This document shows, piece by piece, positions 16,874 to 24,396 of a stretch of DNA of 41,712 nt. Position numbers and translations under genes: made by a program. Numbering within the stretch: the first letter of the stretch is position 1; every line of letters begins with the position of its first letter. This DNA is from Leucobacter komagatae. GTDB lineage: Bacteria > Actinomycetota > Actinomycetes > Actinomycetales > Microbacteriaceae. The stretch lies in NCBI RefSeq assembly GCF_000834055.1, contig NZ_JXSQ01000026.1:1-41712 (forward strand). Direction: 5' to 3'. Under the pieces are notes generated by a model. The model made no database searches. It saw nothing but the letters and a program-made list of their open reading frames with translations, and was not told where the DNA came from.

Positions 16874-17301
16874 GCGCCCCGGCCGAGCCGTACGGCCAGC
16901 TGCTGGGTGCGCTGCGCCGCCTCCGTACCGCGATCGCAGTGCGCGATCGCGCGGTAGCGGGGGCACTCCATTTGAGGGAGAGCGACCTGAGCGTACTCGA
17001 ACTGCTGCACCGCGAGGGGCAGCAGTCCCCGACAGTCCTGGCGGCACGGACGCGGACTCACGCTGCGACGATGACCGGCATACTGGCCCGGTTGGAACGC
17101 GGCGGGTGGATCGTGCGCGTGCCGACCGAGGGTGACCGGCGATCCGTTCGGATCATTGGCACGAGCGTCGAGCGGTTCATGATGCTCTACGCCGCCGACA
17201 CGGAGCGGCTTGAAAGGGTGTTCCGTGGGTGGGCACCGAACCACGCGGAGGCATTCCTGCGGTCGGTAGAGGAGATCGCTGAGGCGCTCGAGACTGCGTA
17301 A
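16870..17301 (+). CDS. MarR-family transcriptional regulator
   Basis: A 143-residue winged-helix regulator. The core reads LRESDLSVLELLHREGQQSPTVLAARTRTH (helix-turn-helix entry), AATMTGILARLERGGWIVRVPTEGDRRSVRI (recognition helix and wing with the DRR motif), followed by a C-terminal dimer helix (AEAFLRSVEEIAEALE). It begins with GTG overlapping the TGA of the preceding gene (16870-16873). MarR proteins typically repress their own operon until a small ligand or oxidant binds; the palindrome at 16188-16203 fits this. No cysteine pair for redox sensing is visible. Hairpins at 17308-17334 may terminate the operon. Confidence 0.92.
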   Translation: MSAPAEPYGQLLGALRRLRTAIAVRDRAVAGALHLRESDLSVLELLHREGQQSPTVLAARTRTHAATMTGILARLERGGWIVRVPTEGDRRSVRIIGTSVERFMMLYAADTERLERVFRGWAPNHAEAFLRSVEEIAEALETA

Positions 17302-17569
17302 TCTGCACCGGCTCGCGTGACTGACAGGAGCCGGCGCCAGCGTTGGGGCGAGCCCCCGACCGAAACCGCGAAATAGTGTGCTCGGAAAGCGCAGTTCTTC
17401 GGGTGTGGAACCCCGGTTTTCGCGGGAAGGGGCGGCTTTCGCAAGCGAATCCGCGTGAGAGACGACTTTGCATGAAAAACATTCCGCGGGTGTGCAGAAG
17501 TGCGTTCAGTGCCATTTCATTCGCTGCGTAGCCTGTGTGGATCCGCAGAGAAGCGACGATAGGGCAGGT

Positions 17570-19027
17570 ATGAAGGCGAATTACGATCGACCGGTGTCAC
17601 CAGCAACTTCGGTGGCCCAGGTAATCCCTCCAGCGGGCACGGGCGGCTCAAAGAAGCTGGCGTCGCGCCACATCACGATGATCACGCTCGGCGGCATCAT
17701 CGGCGCGAGCTTGTTCGTCGGGTCCGGCAACGTGATCCGCAACGTGGGCCCGGCCGCGCTCGTGTCCTACCTCATCGGCGGAATTCTTGTCTTCCTCGCG
17801 ATGCGGATGCTCGGCGAGATGGCCGCAGCGCGGCCAACGACAGGCTCCTTCATGGAGTACGCTCGCGTCGGCCTCGGCGACTGGGCTGCGTACTTCGTCG
17901 GCTGGCTCTACTGGTACTTCTGGGTGGGCGTCATCGCGTTTGAAGCGGTTGTGAGCGGCTCGATTTTGCACGGCTGGGTGCCAGCCGTGCCCGAATGGGT
18001 GTTCTCGATCGCGATGATGCTCATCTTCACGATCACGAACCTCGTATCGGTGCGATCGTTCGGTGAGGTCGAGTTCTGGCTTGCGAGCATCAAGGTCGTC
18101 GCGATCGTCGTGTTCCTCGGCGTTGGCGTGCTGTTCGCGCTCGGCTTCTGGCCGGGCGGCTCGTTCTCGCTGCCGAACCTCTGGGAGCACGGGGGCTTCG
18201 CGCCCAACGGTGTGTGGCCAGTGATCGCCGGTGTCGCGATCGTGATCTTCTCCTACTTCGGAACGGAGATCGCGGTCATGGCGGCTGCGGAGGCCGAGGA
18301 TCCCGCGAAGGGTGTGCGGCAGGCGACAACGACGGTGATCTGGCGCATCCTGCTGTTCTTCGTCGGCGCGGTGTTCCTCATTGTGGTGGTCGTTCCGTGG
18401 AACGAGCTGCCCGATCCACAGGTCGAAGGGCCATTCGTACACGTATTCACCCTGTACGGTATCCCCGCAGCGGGCGCGATCATGAGCGCCGTCACCCTTA
18501 CCGCCGTGTGCTCAGTGCTGAACTCTGGCCTGTACTCGGCCGCGCGCATGTTCGCTGCGCTCGCCGACAAGGGGTACGCCCCCGCGATCGTCGCGAAGCG
18601 CTCGCGCAATGGGGTGCCGATCGCTGCCGTCATCGCGTCGACGCTCGGCGGCTACGCGGCGGTGATCGTGAACTTCGCGGCTCCCGAGTCTGGCATCTTC
18701 GACTTCATCATGAACTCCGCGGGCCTCGTCGCGCTCTTCGTCTACGCGTTCATCGCGCTCACGCAGATCCGCATGCGCCAGCGCATGACTAAGGAGGAAG
18801 TCGCGGGCCTCGAACTCAAGATGTGGTTGCACCCGTGGCTCGGCATCCTGGTCATTGCCGCGGTCGTCGCAATCGTGGTGATCATGGTCGTGAGCGGCGA
18901 GGGCACACGCACACAGGTGTGGACGAGCCTCGTCTCCGTCGCCGTGCTCGCTGTCTTCTGGCCCGCGGTGCGCAAGCGGCTCGCGCGAGTGCGAGCAGAC
19001 CGCGCCACCGCAGAGCGGGCAGAATAG
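17570..19027 (+). CDS. Amino acid permease (AAT family, GabP/AnsP-like)
   Basis: A 485-residue secondary transporter with about 12 membrane helices. The opening KKLASRHITMITLGGIIGAS and the following FVGSGNVIRNVGPAALVSY are hallmark residues of the amino acid transporter family of the APC superfamily; GEMAAARPTTGSFMEYA and SYFGTEIAVMAAAEAEDPAKGVRQA are its conserved loops. Such proteins import amino acids, often GABA, proline, asparagine or aromatic residues, with protons. The start at ATG 17570 drops an upstream Cys-rich frame that is not part of the family. It stands just before a series of small genes and about 3 kb upstream of a homoserine dehydrogenase operon, which it might serve. Confidence 0.92.
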   Translation: MKANYDRPVSPATSVAQVIPPAGTGGSKKLASRHITMITLGGIIGASLFVGSGNVIRNVGPAALVSYLIGGILVFLAMRMLGEMAAARPTTGSFMEYARVGLGDWAAYFVGWLYWYFWVGVIAFEAVVSGSILHGWVPAVPEWVFSIAMMLIFTITNLVSVRSFGEVEFWLASIKVVAIVVFLGVGVLFALGFWPGGSFSLPNLWEHGGFAPNGVWPVIAGVAIVIFSYFGTEIAVMAAAEAEDPAKGVRQATTTVIWRILLFFVGAVFLIVVVVPWNELPDPQVEGPFVHVFTLYGIPAAGAIMSAVTLTAVCSVLNSGLYSAARMFAALADKGYAPAIVAKRSRNGVPIAAVIASTLGGYAAVIVNFAAPESGIFDFIMNSAGLVALFVYAFIALTQIRMRQRMTKEEVAGLELKMWLHPWLGILVIAAVVAIVVIMVVSGEGTRTQVWTSLVSVAVLAVFWPAVRKRLARVRADRATAERAE

Positions 19028-19031
19028 CGGC

Positions 19032-19460
19032 ATGGGAAACATCTACACCTACTTTGTTGCTGAGAACGACGCGGCGGCTGCGGCTACCGCAGACGCCGGC
19101 CCGGTCGGGCTGCCCTCGCTTGACGCAGTCGACGCGACCGTGCAGGCTGGCTCGCTGATGGCGCTGCTCACCGGGAGGCAGTACGACGAGATCACCGCTG
19201 CGAAGTCGTGGGCGCGACTCGTCAGTGACCCTGCGCACGAGCTCGCCTGGGTTGTCTCCATGCCTGACTCTTTTACTGACGCGCTCGCGAACGCAGCAAA
19301 CGCGAAGCTCGCCGAGGTCGTAGGCCCCTGGTCACAGACCGAAGAATTCTGGGGTGCAGGCGACCCTGAGCAACTGCTTCCCTTGCTCTCGTCGTGGCGT
19401 GCGCTCGCGCAGACCGCGAAAGACAGCGGTCAGCACATGTTCTGCTGGATGGCGCTGTAG
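19032..19460 (+). CDS. Hypothetical protein
   Basis: A 142-residue soluble acidic protein that begins 4 nt after the permease stop, so translation is probably coupled. N-terminal GNIYTYFVAENDAAAAA, then DEITAAKSWARLVSDPAHELAWVVSMPDSFTDALAN, and a C-terminal helix SWRALAQTAKDSGQHMFCWMAL. The layout (YFVA at the start, length about 140) recalls actinobacterial proteins of the DUF1877/immunity-like type, but no family can be assigned. Confidence 0.6.
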   Translation: MGNIYTYFVAENDAAAAATADAGPVGLPSLDAVDATVQAGSLMALLTGRQYDEITAAKSWARLVSDPAHELAWVVSMPDSFTDALANAANAKLAEVVGPWSQTEEFWGAGDPEQLLPLLSSWRALAQTAKDSGQHMFCWMAL

Positions 19461-19499
19461 CAGGCTGCGAAAAAGTCGAGGGTTTCCCAGTTGGCCAGG

Positions 19500-19505
19500 T
19501 AGCCT
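19500..19505 (+). promoter_or_regulatory. -10 element of a leaderless transcript
   Basis: TAGCCT ends 7 nt before ATG 19513, with no ribosome-binding site between. Confidence 0.4.
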
Positions 19506-19512
19506 TGCACGC

Positions 19513-19689
19513 ATGGACGAAGCAACGCAGCTCAATGTGGGGGATGATGTTGTCGCGGTCGCTGGCGCTCGCGGCACAATCGTAGACGTCAACGAAATGT
19601 CGAACGGGGACACCGTGTACGGTGTCGTCGATGTCAACGGCACCGTGCGCTACTACACCGAGACCGGGATCAAACACTTCCAGCAGTAG
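19513..19689 (+). CDS. Small beta-barrel-like hypothetical protein (58 aa)
   Basis: A 58-residue protein consisting of beta-type sequence: VGDDVVAVAGARGTIVDVNEM, TVYGVVDVNGTVRYYTETGIKHF. The short alternation of turns and strands suggests an SH3-like or KOW-like small barrel. No name can be assigned. The frame extends upstream, but that part has no coding character; ATG 19513 starts the ordered sequence and has a leaderless promoter. Confidence 0.6.
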   Translation: MDEATQLNVGDDVVAVAGARGTIVDVNEMSNGDTVYGVVDVNGTVRYYTETGIKHFQQ

Positions 19690-19804
19690 CCGAAGCGTGC
19701 AAGGCGTTCCGCACCGTCTCGCTGAGGCGTGTGCGGGTCGCTTCCGCGTGGTGCCCGCACTGCTGCCGCGGAGAATTTCTCAGCCGCGTGCGCGAAATCG
19801 GGTC

Positions 19805-19810
19805 TACACT
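19805..19810 (+). promoter_or_regulatory. -10 element upstream of a 22-residue ORF
   Basis: TACACT ends 7 nt before ATG 19818, the leaderless spacing seen elsewhere in this window. The -35 region is not recognisable. Confidence 0.4.
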
Positions 19811-19817
19811 CGAAGCT

Positions 19818-19886
19818 ATGAGTTATCGAGAGCTGTATTCGCAGCGTCAGGAGGTCGTCGGCGAAGCACTTGCCGACGGTGAGTAG
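19818..19886 (+). CDS. Short ORF (22 aa) upstream of the FBP gene
   Basis: The ORF reads MSYRELYSQRQEVVGEALAD followed by Gly-Glu and TAG. It has a leaderless-type promoter. Its frame is the same as the downstream FBP gene, whose longest open frame starts at GTG 19896, 9 nt after the stop. It could be a small protein, a translated leader that controls the FBP gene, or a chance ORF. There is no homology known to me. Confidence 0.35.
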   Translation: MSYRELYSQRQEVVGEALADGE

Positions 19887-19899
19887 CCTCCCCGCGTGA

Positions 19900-19927
19900 G
19901 CCGATCCACGGACGAATCCGGGTCGGC
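19900..19927 (+). other. Hairpin in the leader of the FBP gene
   Basis: GCCGATCC pairs with GGGTCGGC (8 bp, one G-U) across a 12-nt loop, between the short ORF and the FBP start at 20010. It may influence translation of the downstream gene. Confidence 0.3.
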
Positions 19928-20009
19928 CATGCAGACGAACCCACCTCTCAACTCTACGCGGGTGTTTCGCGACGCCTCGGCGCGTTTGCGCACCCCGGAA
20001 AGCACGCTC

Positions 20010-20513
20010 ATGCTACCCCTCACTGACCCATTTATTCGCTCATCCTTCATCAACGCCTCCCGCAGAGAGGTGAAGGAGATGAAGCTGCCAGCCGGGTTCG
20101 AAGACCTCGCCGACACCGACTGGGACGACCTCGATTTCCTCGGCTGGCGCGACCCAAAGTTCGCTCGGCGCGCCTACGTCGTGCTGCCGCAGCTGTTCGG
20201 TGACCCGGTAGGTGTCACACTCGTTCAGGCAGAAGCCAGCCCCAGGGCACGCGCAATGTGCAACTGGTGCCAGGACGTGCGACTGCCGAACGAGGTTGTG
20301 TTCTGGAGTGCGAAGCGCGCGGGCGACGCAGGGCGACGCGGTAACACCGTCGGCGTGCTCGTCTGCCGCGAGTTTCAGTGCTCGGAGAATGTCCGCAAGG
20401 ATCCGCCACCGGCATACGAAGGGTATGACGTTGCTGGCGCGAGAGAGCGGCGCATTGACAGCCTGCGGCTCAAAGTTGCTGGCTTCGCCGACATGCTCGT
20501 GACCGGGCGGTAG
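20010..20513 (+). CDS. FBP domain (EF-G-binding type) zinc-finger protein
   Basis: A 167-residue protein. It opens MLPLTDPFIRSSFINASRRE, the typical start of the actinobacterial FBP family, continues with a WDDLDFLGWRDPKFARRAYVV block, and has the treble-clef zinc ligands C-x2-C (CNWC) and C-x4-C (CREFQC). The domain is named after the C-terminal part of staphylococcal FusB/FusC proteins, which bind EF-G and rescue it from fusidic acid; in actinobacteria the role is unproven. The frame is open back to GTG 19896, but the family begins at ATG 20010, preceded by a weak GGAAAG. A strong terminator follows directly. Confidence 0.82.
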   Translation: MLPLTDPFIRSSFINASRREVKEMKLPAGFEDLADTDWDDLDFLGWRDPKFARRAYVVLPQLFGDPVGVTLVQAEASPRARAMCNWCQDVRLPNEVVFWSAKRAGDAGRRGNTVGVLVCREFQCSENVRKDPPPAYEGYDVAGARERRIDSLRLKVAGFADMLVTGR

Positions 20514-20517
20514 AACC

Positions 20518-20556
20518 AAGGCGCGGGGCCCGGATCACACCGGGCCCCGCGCCTTT
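20518..20556 (+). terminator. Strong intrinsic terminator
   Basis: A perfect 16-bp GC-rich stem (AAGGCGCGGGGCCCGG with CCGGGCCCCGCGCCTT) around ATCACA, ending in TTT. It isolates the FBP gene from the downstream dehydrogenase operon. Confidence 0.92.
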
Positions 20557-20668
20557 GCACACCCCGTTCTGCGGCAGCCGGCACCGGTGCTGCCCGCGTC
20601 TCGTTCGTGTCTCGTGCAGTACCCGCACGCCCGCAACGAAGCGCGCGCGCAGAATGGGTGGCGCAATG

Positions 20669-20678
20669 AGCGAAATGC
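20669..20678. promoter_or_regulatory. Half-site shared with the ABC transporter promoter
   Basis: CGAAATGCAC lies about 80 bp upstream of the homoserine dehydrogenase start and matches the core of the 14-bp inverted repeat at 23286-23342. It is a candidate operator for a common regulator. Confidence 0.35.
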
Positions 20679-20760
20679 ACCGCCGAAGCGTCGAAGTGAC
20701 ATGAGCAGACAGACCGCACAGCCCCAGAAAATGTTGAAGTATCGCATTCTAGGAGGAACT

Positions 20761-21813
20761 GTGCAGACTTACAATATTGCGCTCATCGGCTTCGGCGGCG
20801 TGAACCGGGCGCTCGCTGAACTCATCCAGGAGCGCTTCAGCGAACCAACCGAAGCACTCGGGTTCGGCCTCCGAATCGTCGCGATCACTGACCTACAACT
20901 GGGCACATGGCAGAACGACGACGGTATCGATCCTGCCGTGGCGCTCGCGGTGGAGCGCGGCGGAAACTTCGCTGCCTTCCCCGGGGGATCGGCCGACGTC
21001 GACAACGAACGGGTCATCAAGGAGAGCTCCGCCGACATTGTTGTTGAGGCGACCTTCACGAACCCGACGACCGGAGAGCCTGCTGCGAGCCACGTGCGCT
21101 GGGCGCTTGAGGCTGGCAAACACGTCTCCACCACAAACAAGGGGCCCGTCGCACTGTTCGGCCCCGAGTTCCGCCAGCTCGCCGACGACCACGGGGTCCG
21201 TTTCGAATACGAGGGAAGTGTGCTCAGTGGCACCCCATCGTTGAAGCTCGTCACCCAGTCGCTCCGCGGCCTGAACATTACCGGGTTTGAAGGGATCCTC
21301 AACGGCACGAGCAACTTCGTGCTCGGGCAGATGGCCGCAGGGCTGAGCATGGCGGATGCCGTCCGCGAGGCACAGGAGCTGGGCTACGCGGAGGCGGATC
21401 CCACCGCTGACCTCGGCGGCTCGGATGTGGCGCTCAAGGTGCAGATCCTCGCAAACGACGTGCTCGGCGGTTCCCTCACCCCAGCTGACGTGAGCGTGCA
21501 GGGCATCCAGGATCTCGACGCCGCTGCCGTGAGTGAGGCAGTCGCCGCTGGGGGTGCGATCAAATTGATCGGAGCTGCCACGCGCAACGCCGACGGCTCC
21601 ATCGATGCCTCGGTACGGCCCGTTGCGCTCGCGGGTGATCACGCTCTTGCGAGCATCCAGGGTGCCACCAACGCGATTGCGTTCCACACCGACCTGCTCG
21701 GCACGGTAACAATCTCAGGGCCGGGCGCTGGCCGCATTGAAACCGCGTACGCGCTGCTCGCCGACATCATCGCGATCGACGATGCGCGTCGTCTTGCCGG
21801 CGGCACCTCATGA
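20761..21813 (+). CDS. Homoserine dehydrogenase-like oxidoreductase without ACT domain
   Basis: A 350-residue NAD(P)-dependent enzyme interconverting L-homoserine and L-aspartate 4-semialdehyde. Residues 1-20 hold the Rossmann glycines (IALIGFGGVNRAL); VSTTNKGPVAL has the conserved NK; FEGILNGTSNFVLGQM is the substrate-loop signature; LGYAEADPTADLGGSDVALK carries the catalytic acidic and lysine residues. Biosynthetic Hom in actinobacteria is about 430 residues with a C-terminal ACT domain for threonine feedback; that domain is absent here. GTG 20761 is chosen because AGGAGG lies 4 nt upstream and the Rossmann fold starts at once. Its stop overlaps the aldehyde dehydrogenase start (ATGA), so the two act together. 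I infer a catabolic, homoserine-oxidising role. Confidence 0.87.
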   Translation: MQTYNIALIGFGGVNRALAELIQERFSEPTEALGFGLRIVAITDLQLGTWQNDDGIDPAVALAVERGGNFAAFPGGSADVDNERVIKESSADIVVEATFTNPTTGEPAASHVRWALEAGKHVSTTNKGPVALFGPEFRQLADDHGVRFEYEGSVLSGTPSLKLVTQSLRGLNITGFEGILNGTSNFVLGQMAAGLSMADAVREAQELGYAEADPTADLGGSDVALKVQILANDVLGGSLTPADVSVQGIQDLDAAAVSEAVAAGGAIKLIGAATRNADGSIDASVRPVALAGDHALASIQGATNAIAFHTDLLGTVTISGPGAGRIETAYALLADIIAIDDARRLAGGTS

Positions 21814-23228
21814 GCATCGCGACCGAGATCGATCCGCTCCCGATGCTCGCAGACACCGAGCTCACGGTGCGAAGCCCCTTCGAGAACACGACCGTCGGCA
21901 CCGTTGCGCAGCACACCGTCGCGGACTGCGCTCCCATCCTTGAGCGCGCGGTGCGCGCCGCGCGAGCAGCCGCCACTACGACACGGTTTGAACGTGCGAA
22001 AGTGCTCGACGATACCGCTGAACTGTTGCTCGCGCGAGCGGAGTACGCAGCAGAACTCATCGTTGCCGAGGCAGGCAAGACGATTCGGCAGGCCCGCAAG
22101 GAAGTATCACGCGCCGTGAACACCCTCCGGCTGTCTGCAGCTGAGGCGCGCCGCAACGCAGGCGAGGTCATCCCGTTCGACGCCTTTGAGGGTGCGGAGA
22201 ACCGTCGCGGCTGGTTCACTCGGGAACCGCTCGGCGTGATCCTCGCGATCACCCCGTACAACGACCCGCTCAACCTCGTTGCGCACAAGATCGGCCCGGC
22301 CGTCGCCGGGGGCAACGCAGTGATTCTCAAGCCGTCGCAGCTCACACCGCTGTCCGCACGCTTCCTCGTTGGCCTCATGACGGAGGCTGGCCTGGCAGCT
22401 GACACGGTCACCGTCGTCCACGGAAACCGCGAAATGACGTCGTGGTTTGTGCGCGCACGCGAGGTGCGGATGGTGTCGTTTACCGGCGGCTTCCAGACCG
22501 GTGAGGCTATTTCGCGCGACGCAGGGCTCAAGCGCATCGCGATGGAGCTCGGCGGCAACGCGCCAGTGCTCGTCTTTGCAGACGCCGATATCTCCGCCGC
22601 GGTGGAGTCGTGCGTATCGGGCGCGTTCTGGGCTGCTGGCCAAAACTGCATCGGTGCGCAGCGGATCTTTGTTGCGCGTGAGCGCTTCGACGAGTTTGCC
22701 GCGGCCTTCGCGGAACGCACGAAGGCTCTCGTCGCGGGGGATCCAAGCCTCGAATCCACCGATGTCGGGCCCATGATCACCGCGCAGGCGGCACGTGACA
22801 CGTTGGAACGGGTGCGCCAGACCGTTCGGGAGGGCGCACGCGTGCTCACTGGCGGCACCGTCGACGGGGCAGTGTTCAGGCCGACCGTGCTCGTTGACGT
22901 GCCCCACTCGTCATCGTGCTGGCGGGAAGAAGCATTTGCTCCCATCGTGACACTCGAACCGTTCGACGACGTTGACCACGCGATTAGCATGGCAAACGCG
23001 ATCGACTACTCGCTTCAGGCTGGCATCTTCACCTCGGACCTCAACACTGCGTTGCGCGTCAGCGAGGCGATCGAGGCTGGGGGCGTCATGGTGAACGACA
23101 CCTCCGATTTCCGTATCGACGCGATGCCGTTTGGTGGCGCAAAGTACGGTGGCATCGGTCGTGAGGGCGTGCATTTTGCGTTCGAAGAGATGACGCAGCC
23201 GAAGGTGGTCGTGTTGACCACAGCGTGA
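21810..23228 (+). CDS. NAD(P)-dependent aldehyde dehydrogenase
   Basis: A 472-residue ALDH-superfamily enzyme oxidising an aldehyde to an acid. Visible motifs: LAITPYNDPLN with the oxyanion asparagine (N151), AVILKPSQLTP for cofactor, VSFTGGFQTGE, the general base in MELGGNAP (E246), and the catalytic cysteine in AAGQNCIGAQRI (C280). The PYNDP and KPSQLTPLSA pattern is closest to the lactaldehyde/glyceraldehyde-3-phosphate (GapN-like) branch. Its start overlaps the homoserine dehydrogenase stop by 4 bp (ATGA). The product of that enzyme is aspartate semialdehyde, so this enzyme may oxidise it to aspartate without a phosphate step. Substrate is inferred from context only. Confidence 0.92.
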   Translation: MSIATEIDPLPMLADTELTVRSPFENTTVGTVAQHTVADCAPILERAVRAARAAATTTRFERAKVLDDTAELLLARAEYAAELIVAEAGKTIRQARKEVSRAVNTLRLSAAEARRNAGEVIPFDAFEGAENRRGWFTREPLGVILAITPYNDPLNLVAHKIGPAVAGGNAVILKPSQLTPLSARFLVGLMTEAGLAADTVTVVHGNREMTSWFVRAREVRMVSFTGGFQTGEAISRDAGLKRIAMELGGNAPVLVFADADISAAVESCVSGAFWAAGQNCIGAQRIFVARERFDEFAAAFAERTKALVAGDPSLESTDVGPMITAQAARDTLERVRQTVREGARVLTGGTVDGAVFRPTVLVDVPHSSSCWREEAFAPIVTLEPFDDVDHAISMANAIDYSLQAGIFTSDLNTALRVSEAIEAGGVMVNDTSDFRIDAMPFGGAKYGGIGREGVHFAFEEMTQPKVVVLTTA

Positions 23229-23529
23229 ACGACGCACGTGGCGAATGGCGCAACTTTCTGCCGCCGCCACGCGCGAACTTCAGGACTGACGAAATGCACG
23301 CAGCGCGAGCGTTTTGCGCCCTCACACAGTGCGTTTCGTCAGCCTCCCGCGGGTGTTCCTGACTGCGATACTCATCGAGAGCATCTTGACGGAGTTCCCG
23401 CAAAGCCCCTACATGAGCTCGCGCGCGGCATACACCTCGTCGTGTATGCGTCCGAAGACTCACACCATCACCGTCACTGACGGTGGCGCAAGAACCATTG
23501 TTCGTGCGCCGTTTTCAAGGAGGAAACAC
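23229..23529. other. Intergenic region before the ABC transporter
   Basis: About 300 bp with no credible gene. It holds the 14-bp inverted repeat at 23286-23342 and, near its end, AAGGAGG (the ribosome-binding site of the substrate-binding protein). The inverted repeat could also fold as a terminator after the aldehyde dehydrogenase gene. Confidence 0.6.
23286..23342. promoter_or_regulatory. Long inverted repeat, candidate operator pair
   Basis: CTGACGAAATGCAC (23286-23299) faces GTGCGTTTCGTCAG (23329-23342): 13 of 14 positions are symmetric, with a 29-bp spacer. The arms are 43 bp apart centre to centre, about four helical turns. As RNA it would be a 14-bp hairpin with one G-U pair. Regulator binding or termination are both possible. 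Confidence 0.55.
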
Positions 23530-24396
23530 ATGAAGAAACGCATCATTGCTGCTGCGATTGCGGGAGTGGTCGCACTCGGCCTCGGTGCTTGCAGCTCCAC
23601 CCCAGACACTGCCGAAGAGGGCAGTGGCTTTGGGAACTGCGAGGTCACTGGCGAAAAGGGCCAGTACACCCTCGACGTCATCACCCCAGGCGTGCTCACC
23701 ACCAAGGCTGACGTCCCGTCGGTCGGTGGCTGGTACAACGGCGACACCATTGCCGAAACGAAGGACGGCGCAGACTACTGCCTCCTGGCGAACATCGCGC
23801 ACCGTGCAGGCCTCGAGAGCATGTCGCTCGACAAGATCACCTTCGCGGCAATCGCAGCCGGCCGCGCAGGCAGCTACGACATGATCGCCGAGAACTTCAC
23901 GATCACACCCGAGCGCGCAGAGGTGCTCGACCTGTCAGATCCCTACTACCAGTCCACCATCGGTGTGCTCGTAAAGCAGGGCTCCGATGTCACCGCTGAG
24001 AACCTCGTGTCGAAGAAGATCGGTGTCGAGCAGGGCACGACGTACCTCGACTACGCGAATGCGTGGGGTGTTACACAGGAAGTATCGGTGTTCCCGAGCC
24101 TTGCCGCACTGCAGTCCGCTGTCGCCTCTGGCACGGTTGACGCAGCACTGCACGACTTCGCGATTGCCGCGAGCGCGGCGAACGCATCGAACGGCCAGCT
24201 TGAGGTTGTTGGTCAGATCCTCTCCGACCAGGAATTCGGTGTGGTCATGCCGAAGGGGTCGAAGAACGTCGAGGTCGTCAACCAGATCCTTGCAGACCTG
24301 AAGGCTGACGGAACGCTCGACGCGCTCCACCAGAAGTACCTCACCGAGGCACTCGGCCTCGACCCAGCCTCGGTCGCGCTCTGGGACGTGCGATGA
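23530..24396 (+). CDS. Amino acid ABC transporter substrate-binding lipoprotein
   Basis: A 288-residue extracellular binding protein. The signal peptide MKKRIIAAAIAGVVALGLGA ends in a lipobox LGAC (18-21), so Cys21 is lipidated. The mature part shows the family-3 (polar amino acid) layout: ITFAAIAAGRAGSYDMIAENFTITPERAEVLDLSDPYY, GVLVKQGSDV, KKIGVEQGTTYLDYA, and a closing EVVNQILADLKADGTLDAL. ATG 23530 is chosen over upstream in-frame codons because AAGGAGG sits 6 nt before it and it opens the signal peptide. It is the first gene of the transporter operon, downstream of the dehydrogenases. Confidence 0.93.
   Translation: MKKRIIAAAIAGVVALGLGACSSTPDTAEEGSGFGNCEVTGEKGQYTLDVITPGVLTTKADVPSVGGWYNGDTIAETKDGADYCLLANIAHRAGLESMSLDKITFAAIAAGRAGSYDMIAENFTITPERAEVLDLSDPYYQSTIGVLVKQGSDVTAENLVSKKIGVEQGTTYLDYANAWGVTQEVSVFPSLAALQSAVASGTVDAALHDFAIAASAANASNGQLEVVGQILSDQEFGVVMPKGSKNVEVVNQILADLKADGTLDALHQKYLTEALGLDPASVALWDVR

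Noticed and set aside
17302..17569. Possible riboswitch before the amino acid permease
   Set aside because: TTCGC-AA-GCGAA (17438-17449) and other short hairpins are present, but I see no conserved core of the glycine, lysine, SAM or other known classes.
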